This document shows, piece after piece, positions 16,201-24,036 of a DNA stretch of 64,000 nucleotides (within the stretch, counting starts at the first letter, position 1; each line of letters opens with the position of its first letter). Position numbers and translations under genes: made by a program. This DNA is from Streptococcus pseudopneumoniae (lineage in GTDB: Bacteria; Bacillota; Bacilli; Lactobacillales; Streptococcaceae). Location of the stretch: contig NZ_JUQX01000029.1 in the NCBI RefSeq assembly GCF_001074565.1, positions 55,957 to 119,956 on the forward strand. The letters run 5' to 3'. The notes beneath the pieces are model-generated. The model did no database searches. It worked only from the letters and a program-made list of their open reading frames with translations, and was not told where the DNA came from.

Positions 16201-16890
16201 ACGGATATGTTCCAAAAAGCATGGACAGGTCTAACCAATATCTTTAGCAAACTAGGTTCTTGGTTTGGCGAGAGATGGAACGATGTCACAAATGCTCTTG
16301 CAAACGTTTCTGCTTGGTTCGGGAATATGTTCAAGACTGCATTTGAAGCGGTCAAGAACGCTTTTAGCACGATTGGAAGTTTCTTCAGTGGCGTTTGGAC
16401 CACGGTCAAGAATATCTTCGTGAATGCTGGTCAAATGGTCGGGAGCGCAGTAGGTGGCGCATTCAAGAGCGCAGTTAATGCGGTTCTCGGCACAATTGAA
16501 AATGTGGTGAACGGCTTTATCGGTATGATTAATGGCGTTATCGGTTTAATTAACAAGATTCCGGGCGTCTCTCTTGGTAGCGTTGGATACGTTAGTCTCC
16601 CTCGTCTCGCTCGTGGAGGTATCGTTGATAGTCCGACCGTGGCCATGATTGGTGAAGCTGGTAAAGAAGTCGTTATGCCTCTTGAAAACACTGGATTCTT
16701 GCAGACTATGGGTCGCATCGTGGGTGGTGCGGTAGTCAATGCCTTGGGCGGTGGATTACCACAATCAGGAGGCTTCAGCGGTAGCGGTGACATCGTTATT
16801 CAAATCGGTGGACACGAATTTGGTCGTGTGGCCATCCAAGAAATCAATCGAGAACAAGAACGTGCAGGACAAGTCTTGCTTAACATCTAA
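13201..16890 (+). CDS. tape measure protein
   Basis: At 1229 residues, this is the protein that sets tail length. The N-terminal region is helical (EIAPFRKKMKEVENQVKG). A striking Gly/Lys linker lies at about residues 378-402. Hydrophobic Ala-rich segments at about 845-890 could cross the host membrane during injection. Residues about 895-1075 hold regular Trp/Phe repeats of the WF-x-WxxFQxAW type. The C-terminus contains the conserved LARGGIVDSPTVAMIGEAG motif of Gram-positive tape measures. The ribosome binding site AAAGGAGG lies inside the chaperone gene. Confidence 0.95.
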   Translation: MATLDELKVMIDAEIAPFRKKMKEVENQVKGTSDQVKNATAKVREQSNSIGSAFGKLAKFAGFAILGKKLLDVGMYSTQTALEVSASMNQIKRQMGESSQSFLKWVNDNANAMNMGVGEATNYGAVYSNLFSGFIKDTNKLSAYTAKMLQTSAVVAEGSGRTITDVMERIRSGLLGNTEAIEDLGINVNVAMIESTEAFKKFANGQSWQQLDYQTQQQIRLMAILEQATAKYGDTLSNSVNGSISLFKSLMKDSALNLGNSMLPIINAIMPVLNSFAMVLKNVTAKLAEFIALMFNKKATVKDGVGGAVGDMGNAMKDAAGGAGDLADAVDDAGDSAGGLADNLGDSAKNAKKAAKELLGLLGFDEINILQKPKDDDAGGTGGGGGGGGGKGGKGKGGGGGPFKDILPEVELTDMGNQFKSIFDGLGDKLKGLFDLFKKGFDAAFRPEGIERIKAALERIKKTLEEIATDPRVVNAFDRMTGKIAYALGQVTGSIATIGLGIGVSLAESIANGLERQKERIIRALVALFDNVGNIAEAVGNIAQAFSSAFYDVITSTGAVRIGSAIVSTILSLTSAMVEVGSKLAGSLFKGFEKIVVTSAPKISSMLQSLLDIVAPIFETIESVVDKFGDGLSSVYDEHVAPAIDSIANAFNGLIDIIQILWEGSWKPFAEFLSNTFGLSIEGVADLLGGAILSALKILADTIKLVADGFTAFSDWCKENKEIISTIASVIGTLATAWQGIKFLAWAEQAGGLAGAFELLSGKVSFIVSGIKNLGLALKALTFDKLVSFGETIYLNALYAKDFVVNSGKLIVELGKTALELGKSALAWGVHAAQMGLAAAAEIAQSVAAGVAAAATWALNGAIAVLTSPITLVIAAIAALIGIGVLLYQNWDTVVEFAKTAWQGLCDFISGICKAIGEFFSDLWTKLQEIFEPIGQWFSEKFQQAWDAIVNIFSGIGEWFSGVFQGAWDAIVNIFTPIGSWFGERWADVTNALANIGAWFTDMFQKAWTGLTNIFSKLGSWFGERWNDVTNALANVSAWFGNMFKTAFEAVKNAFSTIGSFFSGVWTTVKNIFVNAGQMVGSAVGGAFKSAVNAVLGTIENVVNGFIGMINGVIGLINKIPGVSLGSVGYVSLPRLARGGIVDSPTVAMIGEAGKEVVMPLENTGFLQTMGRIVGGAVVNALGGGLPQSGGFSGSGDIVIQIGGHEFGRVAIQEINREQERAGQVLLNI

Positions 16891-16901
16891 AGGGAGGTAA
16901 A

Positions 16902-17252
16902 ATGGCACGCTTAATTATTAATGGGGTGGCTGTTAAGCCTCCCAAATCTTTTCAGGTCGGTATCCAAGATATCGATGGAGAAACAGGTAGAAATGCTAAC
17001 GGAGACATGGTGCGTGACCGTATCACGACCAAACGAAAATTAGATTGTGAATGGGGCATGCTGACTCAAGATGAAATGAGTCAGCTTTTAAATGCCGTAT
17101 CATCAGTCTTTTTTGAAGTTTCTTATCCCGACCCAGTAAGAGGTCAAACAACAGGTACTTTTTATGTTGGAGACAGAACAGCTCCAAGTTATTCATTTAC
17201 TGATAAGTTCAAGCCATGGTCAGGCGCTAAATTTAATCTGGTAGAAAGGTAG
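16902..17252 (+). CDS. DUF6711-like tail protein
   Basis: A 116-residue beta-rich protein, MARLIINGVAVKPPKSFQVG and onward, containing GQTTGTFYVGDRTAPSYSF. I recall this family as DUF6711, always encoded right after the tape measure in streptococcal phages, where a distal tail or tail-tip component is expected. A GGGAGG site precedes the ATG. A structural tail-tip role is inferred from position. Confidence 0.7.
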   Translation: MARLIINGVAVKPPKSFQVGIQDIDGETGRNANGDMVRDRITTKRKLDCEWGMLTQDEMSQLLNAVSSVFFEVSYPDPVRGQTTGTFYVGDRTAPSYSFTDKFKPWSGAKFNLVER

Positions 17253-17260
17253 GTTAGAAC

Positions 17261-20200
17261 ATGGATATATTTAGAAGACAGAAATTTGATGAAGCGATGT
17301 TCGCCAAAAACCGTACTCTTGCTATCAGAGTAGGTCAGTATCAGTCAAGCAATATCAAAGAGGCTCATTTTGATTATGGCTATATTAAGGGTGATACTTA
17401 TAAGCCGGGCGGAACGTGTGCTGGTAGTGGTAAGATCACGTTCACAAGTATTATTACCTCGTTCAATAAGCTAGATAAGGTTTATCCTGAAATCGGCCTT
17501 TTGGTAGACGGAACCTACGAATGGGTAAAAATGGGTGAATACTTCATCAATGATATTGAGATTGACCGAAACCGTAACACGACTACGCTTGATCTAATGG
17601 ATGGGATGTTCAAGCTCAATCGTGAACATATCACAGATTTGACTTATCCAGCAGAAATCAGACAAGTCATCAAAGAGATTTGTCTGAAAACGGGTATCGT
17701 ACTTGCGAACGAAAACATGGATTTAACATCCATGAATTATGTTATTGATAAAATTCCCAAAGAAAAGAAAATGACATTCAGAGATATTTTGAGTCTAGCT
17801 ACTCAGATGCTCGGGATGTCTTGTTTTTTTAATCGAGAGGGTAAACTTGAGATCAAAGAATTGACTGACTCAGGTATCACAATTACAGCAGATAGCTATT
17901 TTATGCACGGTTTGACAAAAAGTGAAGTTCAGTATCAGATAGCTGGGATAACCTGCAAAAAAGAGAAGGAGACTCTCACGGTTGGTATGCGTACTGGTCG
18001 ATCATTGGAATTGGATAATCTATTTATGTCTCAATCGATTTTGGATAATCTCTATCACAAAATCAAGGATATTCGATACTATCCGTTCAATTTGAATTAC
18101 CAAGGCCATTTACTGCTAGATGTTGGTCAGTGGGTAACCATCAAGACGAACAAGGGTGAGACGTTCAAATCGCCAGTATTGAGCCAATCGTTCACGTTTA
18201 AGGGTGGTCTGCGTGGTCGTATCAGCGCAGACAGTAAATCTGGCAATGATGCTCAGTATTCATACGCAGGAACGTTCACGAAGAAGATTGAGCAATTCAG
18301 CGAATTTGAGAAGCAAATTCAAAACCAAATTGAAGAAGCTGACCAAGGTTTTGACAAGAAAGTCGAGAAAATCAAGAAAGATTTTAACGACCAGATTGAA
18401 CTGGCCAAAGCTAAAGCGGAAGAGATGCAAAGACAACTTTCTGAGACAATCGACCAACGGTTTCGTGATTTCGACAGCACTGGTTTGAACGAAATCAAGC
18501 AAAAAGCAGACGAGGCCTTACAAAAGGTCGGAGCAAATACTTTGCTTGCTCAAGAGGCGAAACAAATCAGCGAGCAGGCAACCGCTGATATAACCAAATT
18601 GAAAAACGAGGTTGTTGACGGTTACGTCGGCAAGAACACGTATCGAGAGGGTATTCGTGGGATTGAGCGCCGAATCGAGGAAGTGAAGACATCGACGGAT
18701 GGCCAAATTGCTACTCAAATCGCTGAGTACAAGCAGACTGTTGATGGGCAATTCACTAACTTGGTTTCTCAAATCGAGAACAAGGCTAACCAGACGGATT
18801 TTCAGCGTGTGAAAGAAACCAGTCAGCTATATGAGCGGATTTTGGGGAATACTGAAAATGGTATCGCTGAGAAGGTTGCTCGCATGACTCTGACTAATCA
18901 GCTTTTTCAAGTTGAGGTTTCGAAGGCTACAAAAGGTGGTCGAAATTATATACGGGGAATCAAAGAGATGAGTGTGGCTTCAGGTTCATGGGATTCTGGG
19001 ACATTTCGTAGCTCAGGTTCTGGAAGTATTCGGACGATTGATGTTTTGGATAGTCCTGTACCTGATTTGAATAAGGCAGTACGTATAGTTTCTAATGATC
19101 CAAAAGGTTCAATAGGCATTGCTCAGGATGGATTTAAAATTTTACCAGGAGTCTATACTATGTCTGTTTGGGTAAAAGGTTCACCTGGGCAAAGAGTCAG
19201 ACTACAAAACTACTGGGAACCTGATGATCCAACAGGTATAAGTCCAGAATTTATCTTGAAAAATGATAAATGGACATTTTTGACATTTTCCAGCGAGCGA
19301 AAAAAAACTGGAAAATTATCAATCGGTTACGTTTACTTATTGAATAGCGGAAAAGGAAGTTATATTGATGTTTTAGCTCCTCAATTAGAAGAGGGAAGCC
19401 TTGCAACAAGTACTCGTCCTGCTATTGAAGATACAGACGAAGCGGTTCGCACGGTCCAAAATCAACTTGCTGGCTCGTGGGGAGTCCATAATAAAAACAG
19501 CGTCAATGAAATCATCGCTGGTTTTAACTTAGCTGGCCGAAATGCAGGCATTAAAGCTGAGACGATCAGACTTGAAGGTCGGACCCTGCTTGATGAATTG
19601 ACGGCTATTCAAGGCTACTTCAAACGCTTGTTCGTTGGTGAGGGGAATTTTGCGAAGTTGAATGCTGAGATTATTGGTTCAAAGACTATCACAGCAGATA
19701 AGTTGATTATGGACTCGGCAATGGCTCGGATGTTCGTCTCAAGCGATATCTTCACAGATACGCTTGCCGCTAAGGAAGCGTTCATCAAAAAAATACGTTC
19801 AGTCGTAGTTACTGCGACTTTGCTCGAAGGTTACAAGGGACGTATTGGTGGATTCCAAATTGGTACTCACGATAAAGACCCTTCGTCTTATTGGATAACG
19901 GGTAAGAATCAATTTTATGTCGGAATGAGTAATGGGGCTGGTTCATGGAATCAAACGGCTCTTTGGGTAAACTGGGGAAGTAGTTGGGACAAGAATGGAG
20001 ACAGAGCCTGGTTTGTTAAAAATAACGGACAGATGTTCTGCTACAATACCGCTGAATTTTGGAACACACCAGTGATTCACGGAAACTTGAAGGTTACAGG
20101 CAAGGTATTTTACGATAATGGTAAAAATGCAAGAGGTGAATGGATATATTCACCTTACTATTCGCATATCGATAAATCTGGTGGTAGCTTATACCTTTAC

Positions 20201-20527
20201 AAACCGGACACAACTTACGATTGGATATTATTAAACAAAGATGTATCAGACAGACGTTACAAGAAGAATATTGCTGACAGCACAGTATCTGGCCTCGATG
20301 TTATCCAGAAGCTTAAAACGTACAGCTATCGCAAAGAGTACGGTGGCAAAATAGAAGATATCGCTTGTGGTATCATGGCTCAGGATGTCCAAAAATATGT
20401 TCCTGAAGCTTTCTTTGAAAACCCAGATGGCGCATACTCGTATCGAACATTTGAATTGGTGCCTTATTTAATTAAGGCCATTCAAGAGCTCAATCAAAAA
20501 ATAGAAAAAATGGAGAAAATAGCATGA
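17261..20527 (+). CDS. tail spike / receptor-binding protein with S74 chaperone
   Basis: At 1088 residues, the N-terminal third resembles tail-tip (prophage tail/endopeptidase-type) baseplate domains. Residues about 340-540 are charged coiled coil. Residues about 560-720 look like a beta-sandwich carbohydrate-binding module (KAVRIVSNDPKGS, GVYTMSVWVKGSPGQRVRL). The end is a Peptidase_S74 intramolecular chaperone with the SDRRYKKNI motif. The Ser996-Lys1001 pair has the five-residue spacing of the endosialidase dyad, so the last 93 residues should be cut off after trimerisation. It is the likely host-recognition protein. Confidence 0.88.
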   Translation: MDIFRRQKFDEAMFAKNRTLAIRVGQYQSSNIKEAHFDYGYIKGDTYKPGGTCAGSGKITFTSIITSFNKLDKVYPEIGLLVDGTYEWVKMGEYFINDIEIDRNRNTTTLDLMDGMFKLNREHITDLTYPAEIRQVIKEICLKTGIVLANENMDLTSMNYVIDKIPKEKKMTFRDILSLATQMLGMSCFFNREGKLEIKELTDSGITITADSYFMHGLTKSEVQYQIAGITCKKEKETLTVGMRTGRSLELDNLFMSQSILDNLYHKIKDIRYYPFNLNYQGHLLLDVGQWVTIKTNKGETFKSPVLSQSFTFKGGLRGRISADSKSGNDAQYSYAGTFTKKIEQFSEFEKQIQNQIEEADQGFDKKVEKIKKDFNDQIELAKAKAEEMQRQLSETIDQRFRDFDSTGLNEIKQKADEALQKVGANTLLAQEAKQISEQATADITKLKNEVVDGYVGKNTYREGIRGIERRIEEVKTSTDGQIATQIAEYKQTVDGQFTNLVSQIENKANQTDFQRVKETSQLYERILGNTENGIAEKVARMTLTNQLFQVEVSKATKGGRNYIRGIKEMSVASGSWDSGTFRSSGSGSIRTIDVLDSPVPDLNKAVRIVSNDPKGSIGIAQDGFKILPGVYTMSVWVKGSPGQRVRLQNYWEPDDPTGISPEFILKNDKWTFLTFSSERKKTGKLSIGYVYLLNSGKGSYIDVLAPQLEEGSLATSTRPAIEDTDEAVRTVQNQLAGSWGVHNKNSVNEIIAGFNLAGRNAGIKAETIRLEGRTLLDELTAIQGYFKRLFVGEGNFAKLNAEIIGSKTITADKLIMDSAMARMFVSSDIFTDTLAAKEAFIKKIRSVVVTATLLEGYKGRIGGFQIGTHDKDPSSYWITGKNQFYVGMSNGAGSWNQTALWVNWGSSWDKNGDRAWFVKNNGQMFCYNTAEFWNTPVIHGNLKVTGKVFYDNGKNARGEWIYSPYYSHIDKSGGSLYLYKPDTTYDWILLNKDVSDRRYKKNIADSTVSGLDVIQKLKTYSYRKEYGGKIEDIACGIMAQDVQKYVPEAFFENPDGAYSYRTFELVPYLIKAIQELNQKIEKMEKIA

Positions 20528-20733
20528 ATGAACAAGACAAACAAATCAGCACCTTAACAATCAAATCTTTAAGTGAGAGAGTCAGTAATGAAGCTACTCA
20601 ATCAGCTACTCTAGAGGCTCTCTACACAGTAACCGCTATGGAACTTGAGCAGATGAAGAAAATCATCGAATCTGACGAAGAACTCAAAGCAAAATTTGAG
20701 GAAGTGAAAGGAAAAATGACAAATGGCAATTAA
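20524..20733 (+). CDS. small coiled-coil tail-associated protein, 69 aa
   Basis: The start overlaps the spike gene stop by four bases (ATGA). The product is short, acidic and helical (TLEALYTVTAMELEQMKKIIE) and has no recognised family. Similar small genes sit between receptor-binding and holin genes in streptococcal phages. It overlaps the next gene by 11 bases. Confidence 0.6.
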   Translation: MNEQDKQISTLTIKSLSERVSNEATQSATLEALYTVTAMELEQMKKIIESDEELKAKFEEVKGKMTNGN

Positions 20734-21331
20734 CAATTATGAACTGGCAGGCAAGCCTTACACACGAGGCTTTGGCGACAATCTCAAGACAGTTGTTGAA
20801 ATCCGTCTGTCAGAAGGCAATCGGTACAGTACGAACATGCGTGAGCTTGTAGGAGACCGTACAAATGAGCAAGAGGATGTCTTGATTCAAGCGGTGCTGG
20901 ATATCCTGAAAGCCGAGCTAGAACCAGGCTCAGCAATTGTGAAGGCACAAGCTGAGATTGAGCAAGCTGTTCAATCCTTGGCCAAAGCTAAGACGGACCT
21001 CTCAGCTAACAAAGAGAACATCGATAGCGTATCAGCAATTACTGAAGTTCTCATTGCTCTAGCGATTGGACAAAATGGTGGCATGCCCACGAACACTTAT
21101 AGCAAGGTTGCGCAGTTCATCAAGCCACTTGTCAAGGACCGTCGTTATGCGAATGGTGATATCGTATCCATGCCTTACCCTTACGATACCAATCCAAAAT
21201 GGCCGAAAGAAACACCAACAATCCTGAAATTCCAGATGCAACCATCTGAAGGGTACACTTGGAAAGAACAGGCTCTTGCCGAAATGCTCCAAAAAGGCAT
21301 TTTGACTATTGTCATGCCACGGATCGATTAG
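20723..21331 (+). CDS. DUF1366-like phage protein
   Basis: The product has 202 residues. The opening LAGKPYTRGFGDNLKTVVEIR and the region RDRTNEQEDVLIQAVLDILK-like segment correspond to DUF1366 proteins encoded between the tail spike and holins of streptococcal phages. The middle is helical (AEIEQAVQSLAKAKTDLSA). The C-terminal half is less conserved, with several Pro. No function is known; it may be a tail-fibre accessory protein. Confidence 0.7.
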   Translation: MAINNYELAGKPYTRGFGDNLKTVVEIRLSEGNRYSTNMRELVGDRTNEQEDVLIQAVLDILKAELEPGSAIVKAQAEIEQAVQSLAKAKTDLSANKENIDSVSAITEVLIALAIGQNGGMPTNTYSKVAQFIKPLVKDRRYANGDIVSMPYPYDTNPKWPKETPTILKFQMQPSEGYTWKEQALAEMLQKGILTIVMPRID

Positions 21332-21341
21332 GGAGGATTTT

Positions 21342-21782
21342 ATGCCATGGTCTGAAATTTTTGAAAAAGCAATCCACGCTATCACTCAGCTTGCTCCTAC
21401 AATCGGAGTTGTCGCTACTGGTTGGTTCGGTATGCGAGCCAGTAAAGCAGGTCACCTCAACCAAGAACAATTCAAGGAGCTGAAAGGCGAATTGAACACT
21501 ATTCACGCTATCGGTGAAGAGAACAAGCAAAACATAACCGAGATCAACAACAAGCTAGCAGTACATGATGAAGCGCATCTAGCTACTATGTATCTACGGC
21601 TTGAGCGTGATATTACAGTCGCTCTCAAGCGTGGATATACAAGTGTTCACGAGTCGGATATCATCCACAAAATGCACTCGAGCTATAAGAAACTCGGTGG
21701 AAATGGGCGTATCGATGCCTTATTTAACAAATACTTAAATTTAGAAATTGCGGAGGAAAACACAAATGCAACAGATTACTGA
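21342..21782 (+). CDS. putative holin-associated protein / antiholin, 146 aa
   Basis: I chose the ATG at 21342 behind GGGAGGA; the frame extends upstream but without a binding site. The N-terminus has one hydrophobic segment (ITQLAPTIGVVATGWFGMRAS), followed by a long helical soluble part. In pneumococcal-type phages two holin-like genes precede the amidase, and this occupies the first slot. Whether it is a holin, an antiholin or an accessory protein cannot be told from sequence. It overlaps the next gene by 17 bases. Confidence 0.6.
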   Translation: MPWSEIFEKAIHAITQLAPTIGVVATGWFGMRASKAGHLNQEQFKELKGELNTIHAIGEENKQNITEINNKLAVHDEAHLATMYLRLERDITVALKRGYTSVHESDIIHKMHSSYKKLGGNGRIDALFNKYLNLEIAEENTNATDY

Positions 21783-22098
21783 AATCATTACAAATGGAGC
21801 AATCAGCATCCTTGTCATTTTGGCAGGTATCGCAGTCAAAGCAGTCAAAGACTACCTGGTACAAAAAGGTGGTGAAAAGACCATCAAGATCGTCGAAATC
21901 TTGGCAAAAAACGCAGTCAACGCAGTGGAGCAGGTCGCTTCAGAAACCGGATATAAAGGTGAGGAGAAGCTGGAGCAAGCCCGTACGAAAATCCGTGCTG
22001 AGCTTAGCAAGTATAACATCAGCATGACTGATAAGGATCTCGACACATTCGTCGAGTCTGCAGTTAAGCAGATGAACGATGCGTGGAAAGGACAGTAA
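21766..22098 (+). CDS. LLH-type phage holin
   Basis: This 110-residue protein has one N-terminal membrane helix ([20 protein letters not shown]) and a charged helical tail, matching phage holin family LLH. Holins open the membrane at a set time so the amidase encoded next door can reach the wall. The ATG at 21766 has a GCGGAGGA site ten bases upstream, so the longer frame from 21748 is rejected. Confidence 0.85.
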   Translation: MQQITEIITNGAISILVILAGIAVKAVKDYLVQKGGEKTIKIVEILAKNAVNAVEQVASETGYKGEEKLEQARTKIRAELSKYNISMTDKDLDTFVESAVKQMNDAWKGQ

Positions 22099-22100
22099 AG

Positions 22101-23057
22101 ATGGACATTGATACAAGCAGATTAAGAAGTGGATTGCCACAGGTCGGTGTGAGACCTTACAGACAAGTACACGCTCACTCAACAGGAAACCGTAACTCAA
22201 CCGCTCAAAATGAAGCGGACTACCATTGGCGCAAAGACCCTGAACTTGGGTTCTTTTCGCATGTTGTAGGAAATGGTCGTGTGATGCAGGTCGGGCCTGT
22301 AAATAACGGAAGTTGGGACGTAGGTGGCGGCTGGAATGCTGAGACCTATGCTGCAGTTGAACTAATTGAAAGCCATTCAACTAAGGAAGAGTTCATGACA
22401 GACTATCGTCTTTATATCGAACTGCTACGAAACCTTGCGGACGAAGCAGGCTTGCCCAAAACTCTTGATACAGACGATTTAGCGGGTATCAAGACGCATG
22501 AATACTGTACGAATAACCAGCCTGATAACCATTCAGACCACGTTGATCCTTATCCCTATCTTGCGAAATGGGGGATTAGTCGTTCACAATTTAAGCAGGA
22601 TATCGAGAATGGTACGAACGTGGAACCTGGATGGAAGGAGAACGCCACTGGATGGTGGTATGTTCGTTCAGATGGCTCTTATCCAAAAGAGAAATTCGAA
22701 AAAATCGATGACACCTGGTATTATTTTGACGGTTCTGGATACCTGCTGGAAGACAAATGGAAGAAACATTCCGACGGCAAATGGTACTATTTAGACCCTT
22801 CAGGAGCTATGGCTACTGGCTGGAAAAAGATTGATGGAAAATGGTATTATTTCGACAGTGAAGGAGCTATGAAGACTGGTTGGGTCAAGTACAAAGACCA
22901 TTGGTACTATCTCGATGCCAAGGACGGCGACATGAAGTCCAAACAGTTCATTAAGTCGGCCGACGGCTCAGGTTGGTACTACCTAAAAGAAGATGGCAGC
23001 ATGGCAGACAAGCCAGAGTTCACGGTTGAGCCTAATGGCTTGATTACAGCGAAATAA
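22101..23057 (+). CDS. lytA: LytA-type N-acetylmuramoyl-L-alanine amidase (endolysin)
   Basis: This 318-residue protein is closely similar throughout to pneumococcal LytA. The amidase_2 domain spans residues 1-170 with H26, E87, H133, H147 and D149 in place (zinc ligands and catalytic residues by analogy with LytA and AmpD). A choline-binding region of GW repeats covers about 175-318. The two-residue deletion known from atypical S. mitis LytA is absent here: the site reads [13 protein letters not shown]. It cleaves the amide bond between MurNAc and L-Ala during lysis. The start at 22101 gives the family N-terminus; upstream codons are not conserved. Confidence 0.95.
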   Translation: MDIDTSRLRSGLPQVGVRPYRQVHAHSTGNRNSTAQNEADYHWRKDPELGFFSHVVGNGRVMQVGPVNNGSWDVGGGWNAETYAAVELIESHSTKEEFMTDYRLYIELLRNLADEAGLPKTLDTDDLAGIKTHEYCTNNQPDNHSDHVDPYPYLAKWGISRSQFKQDIENGTNVEPGWKENATGWWYVRSDGSYPKEKFEKIDDTWYYFDGSGYLLEDKWKKHSDGKWYYLDPSGAMATGWKKIDGKWYYFDSEGAMKTGWVKYKDHWYYLDAKDGDMKSKQFIKSADGSGWYYLKEDGSMADKPEFTVEPNGLITAK

Positions 23058-23105
23058 TTTTTTTAAAAATAGAAAGGAAAATTTCTAAAATATTGTTCGA
23101 ATTGT

Positions 23106-23135
23106 AACCGCAGGCTTATGCTTGCGGTTTTTTTG
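23106..23135 (+). terminator. terminator after the lysis genes
   Basis: ACCGCA and TGCGGT arms around GGCTTATGCT are followed by TTTTTTTG. This ends the late operon. Confidence 0.85.
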
Positions 23136-23136
23136 T

Positions 23137-23262
23137 TTGCTCTTTTTTAAAAATCATGCTATAATGCATTCGAGTTATATTTTAGTTCTCGAACAGTGAG
23201 AATAAGGTCTAACCGAACACAACCTTTTTAGAAGGTGGCGCCCGAATCGGGCGCATTTTTTG
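23137..23262 (+). ncRNA. candidate prophage small RNA with own promoter and terminator
   Basis: A promoter-like pair TTGCTC (23137-23142), 17 bases, TATAAT (23160-23165) is followed about 70 bases later by a strong terminator (GCGCCCG 23238-23244 / CGGGCGC 23248-23254, then TTTTTT). No open frame with a ribosome binding site lies between them. The predicted transcript of about 90 bases, from around 23172, holds a TTCGAG/CTCGAA hairpin, a competing TTCTC/GAGAA stem, and AACCTT/AAGGT just before the terminator. No known RNA family is recognised. Confidence 0.6.
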
Positions 23263-23308
23263 TTTAGAAAAATATTTTTTAAAAAATTTAAAAAAAGTTA
23301 AAGAAAAG

Positions 23309-23366
23309 TGTTGACAATATATAACAAATGTTATATACTATACTTGTAAGATAAATAAAACAAAAA
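23309..23366 (+). promoter_or_regulatory. operator-bearing promoter, copy 1
   Basis: TTGACA (23311-23316) and TATACT (23334-23339) are separated by 17 bases. A palindrome at 23318-23337 with nine-base arms TATATAACA/TGTTATATA fills the spacer and reaches the -10 box, so a bound repressor would block polymerase. The whole 58-base block is identical to 23966-24023. Confidence 0.85.
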
Positions 23367-23380
23367 CGGAGGAACTTACA

Positions 23381-23617
23381 ATGAAAACTTTCAACATTAT
23401 CATCTCTCAATCATCTAATCTTAAAGAACATTCTACTGATTTCGTAGAAAATATCTTGATGACAGTTGAAGCTAAAAATCGTCGTGAAGCTTTAAAGAAA
23501 GCTCGTGAATTGCACGAATTCAGTCACAAATGGAAATTCAATATGCGTGACTTGACTGCAATCTCAGATCATCGCAAAGGCTGGAAGCGTCGTTATTTAT
23601 CAGTAAAAGAAGCGTAA
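23381..23617 (+). CDS. hypothetical prophage cargo protein, 78 aa
   Basis: This small basic alpha/beta protein includes [19 protein letters not shown], resembling short phage proteins that modify an amino-acid column of unknown role. It has its own operator-bearing promoter, a GGAGGA binding site and a terminator, so it is an independent unit outside the late operon and may be expressed in the lysogen. I do not recognise its family. Confidence 0.7.
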   Translation: MKTFNIIISQSSNLKEHSTDFVENILMTVEAKNRREALKKARELHEFSHKWKFNMRDLTAISDHRKGWKRRYLSVKEA

Positions 23618-23622
23618 AAAAT

Positions 23623-23648
23623 ACCCCCTCAAAAAATGAGGGGGTTTG
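23623..23648 (+). terminator. GC-rich hairpin terminator
   Basis: ACCCCCTCA (23623-23631) pairs perfectly with TGAGGGGGT (23637-23645). The T tail is short, so efficiency is uncertain. Confidence 0.65.
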
Positions 23649-23660
23649 TAAGATAAATAA
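23646..23660 (+). repeat. third, partial copy of the duplicated promoter leader
   Basis: TTGTAAGATAAATAA here matches the leader just downstream of the two duplicated promoters. The promoter core itself is missing, so the HTH gene that follows lacks the palindromic operator. It suggests repeated duplication of the expression unit. Confidence 0.55.
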
Positions 23661-23694
23661 GGTGGCAGAGTAACCACCTAGAAAAGAGTATAAC

Positions 23695-23886
23695 ATGAAA
23701 GTAGATACAAAGCAAATCGAATGGCTATTGAAAAATGCCAGTGGTTATCAGATCTCGAAAATGAGCGGTGTTGCCCAACCAACAATTTCAGCTTTAATCA
23801 ATAAAAAAAGAAGCATTGAGAATCTCACAATCGAGACTGGTCACAAATTAACTGAGCTTGCGAACCAAATGCAGGAAACACCTTAA
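23695..23886 (+). CDS. small Cro/CI-type HTH protein, 63 aa
   Basis: Almost the whole protein is one helix-turn-helix: YQISKMSGVAQPTISALIN is a typical recognition unit, followed by a helical tail. It has no oligomerisation or cleavage domain. It lies between two genes whose promoters carry the same palindrome and is a reasonable candidate to bind it, but this is inference. The upstream region lacks the palindrome. The start is an ATG behind AAAAGAG, and a terminator follows. Confidence 0.7.
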   Translation: MKVDTKQIEWLLKNASGYQISKMSGVAQPTISALINKKRSIENLTIETGHKLTELANQMQETP

Positions 23887-23912
23887 AAAGCCTATTTAAA
23901 GGCTTTTTTATT
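23884..23912 (+). terminator. terminator after the HTH gene
   Basis: AAAAAGCCT pairs with AGGCTTTTT around ATTTA, followed by further T residues. Confidence 0.85.
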
Positions 23913-23965
23913 TTCTCTGAAAGTACTTTCTAAAATAAAAAAACTTTAAATTTCTTTGTGTTTTC

Positions 23966-24023
23966 TGTTGACAATATATAACAAATGTTATATACTATAC
24001 TTGTAAGATAAATAAAACAAAAA
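23966..24023 (+). promoter_or_regulatory. operator-bearing promoter, copy 2
   Basis: TTGACA (23968-23973), 17 bases, TATACT (23991-23996), with the same nine-base-arm palindrome at 23975-23994 as copy 1. The 58-base identity extends through the leader up to the ribosome binding site and then stops abruptly. Confidence 0.85.
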
Positions 24024-24036
24024 GAGGAAAACCAAA

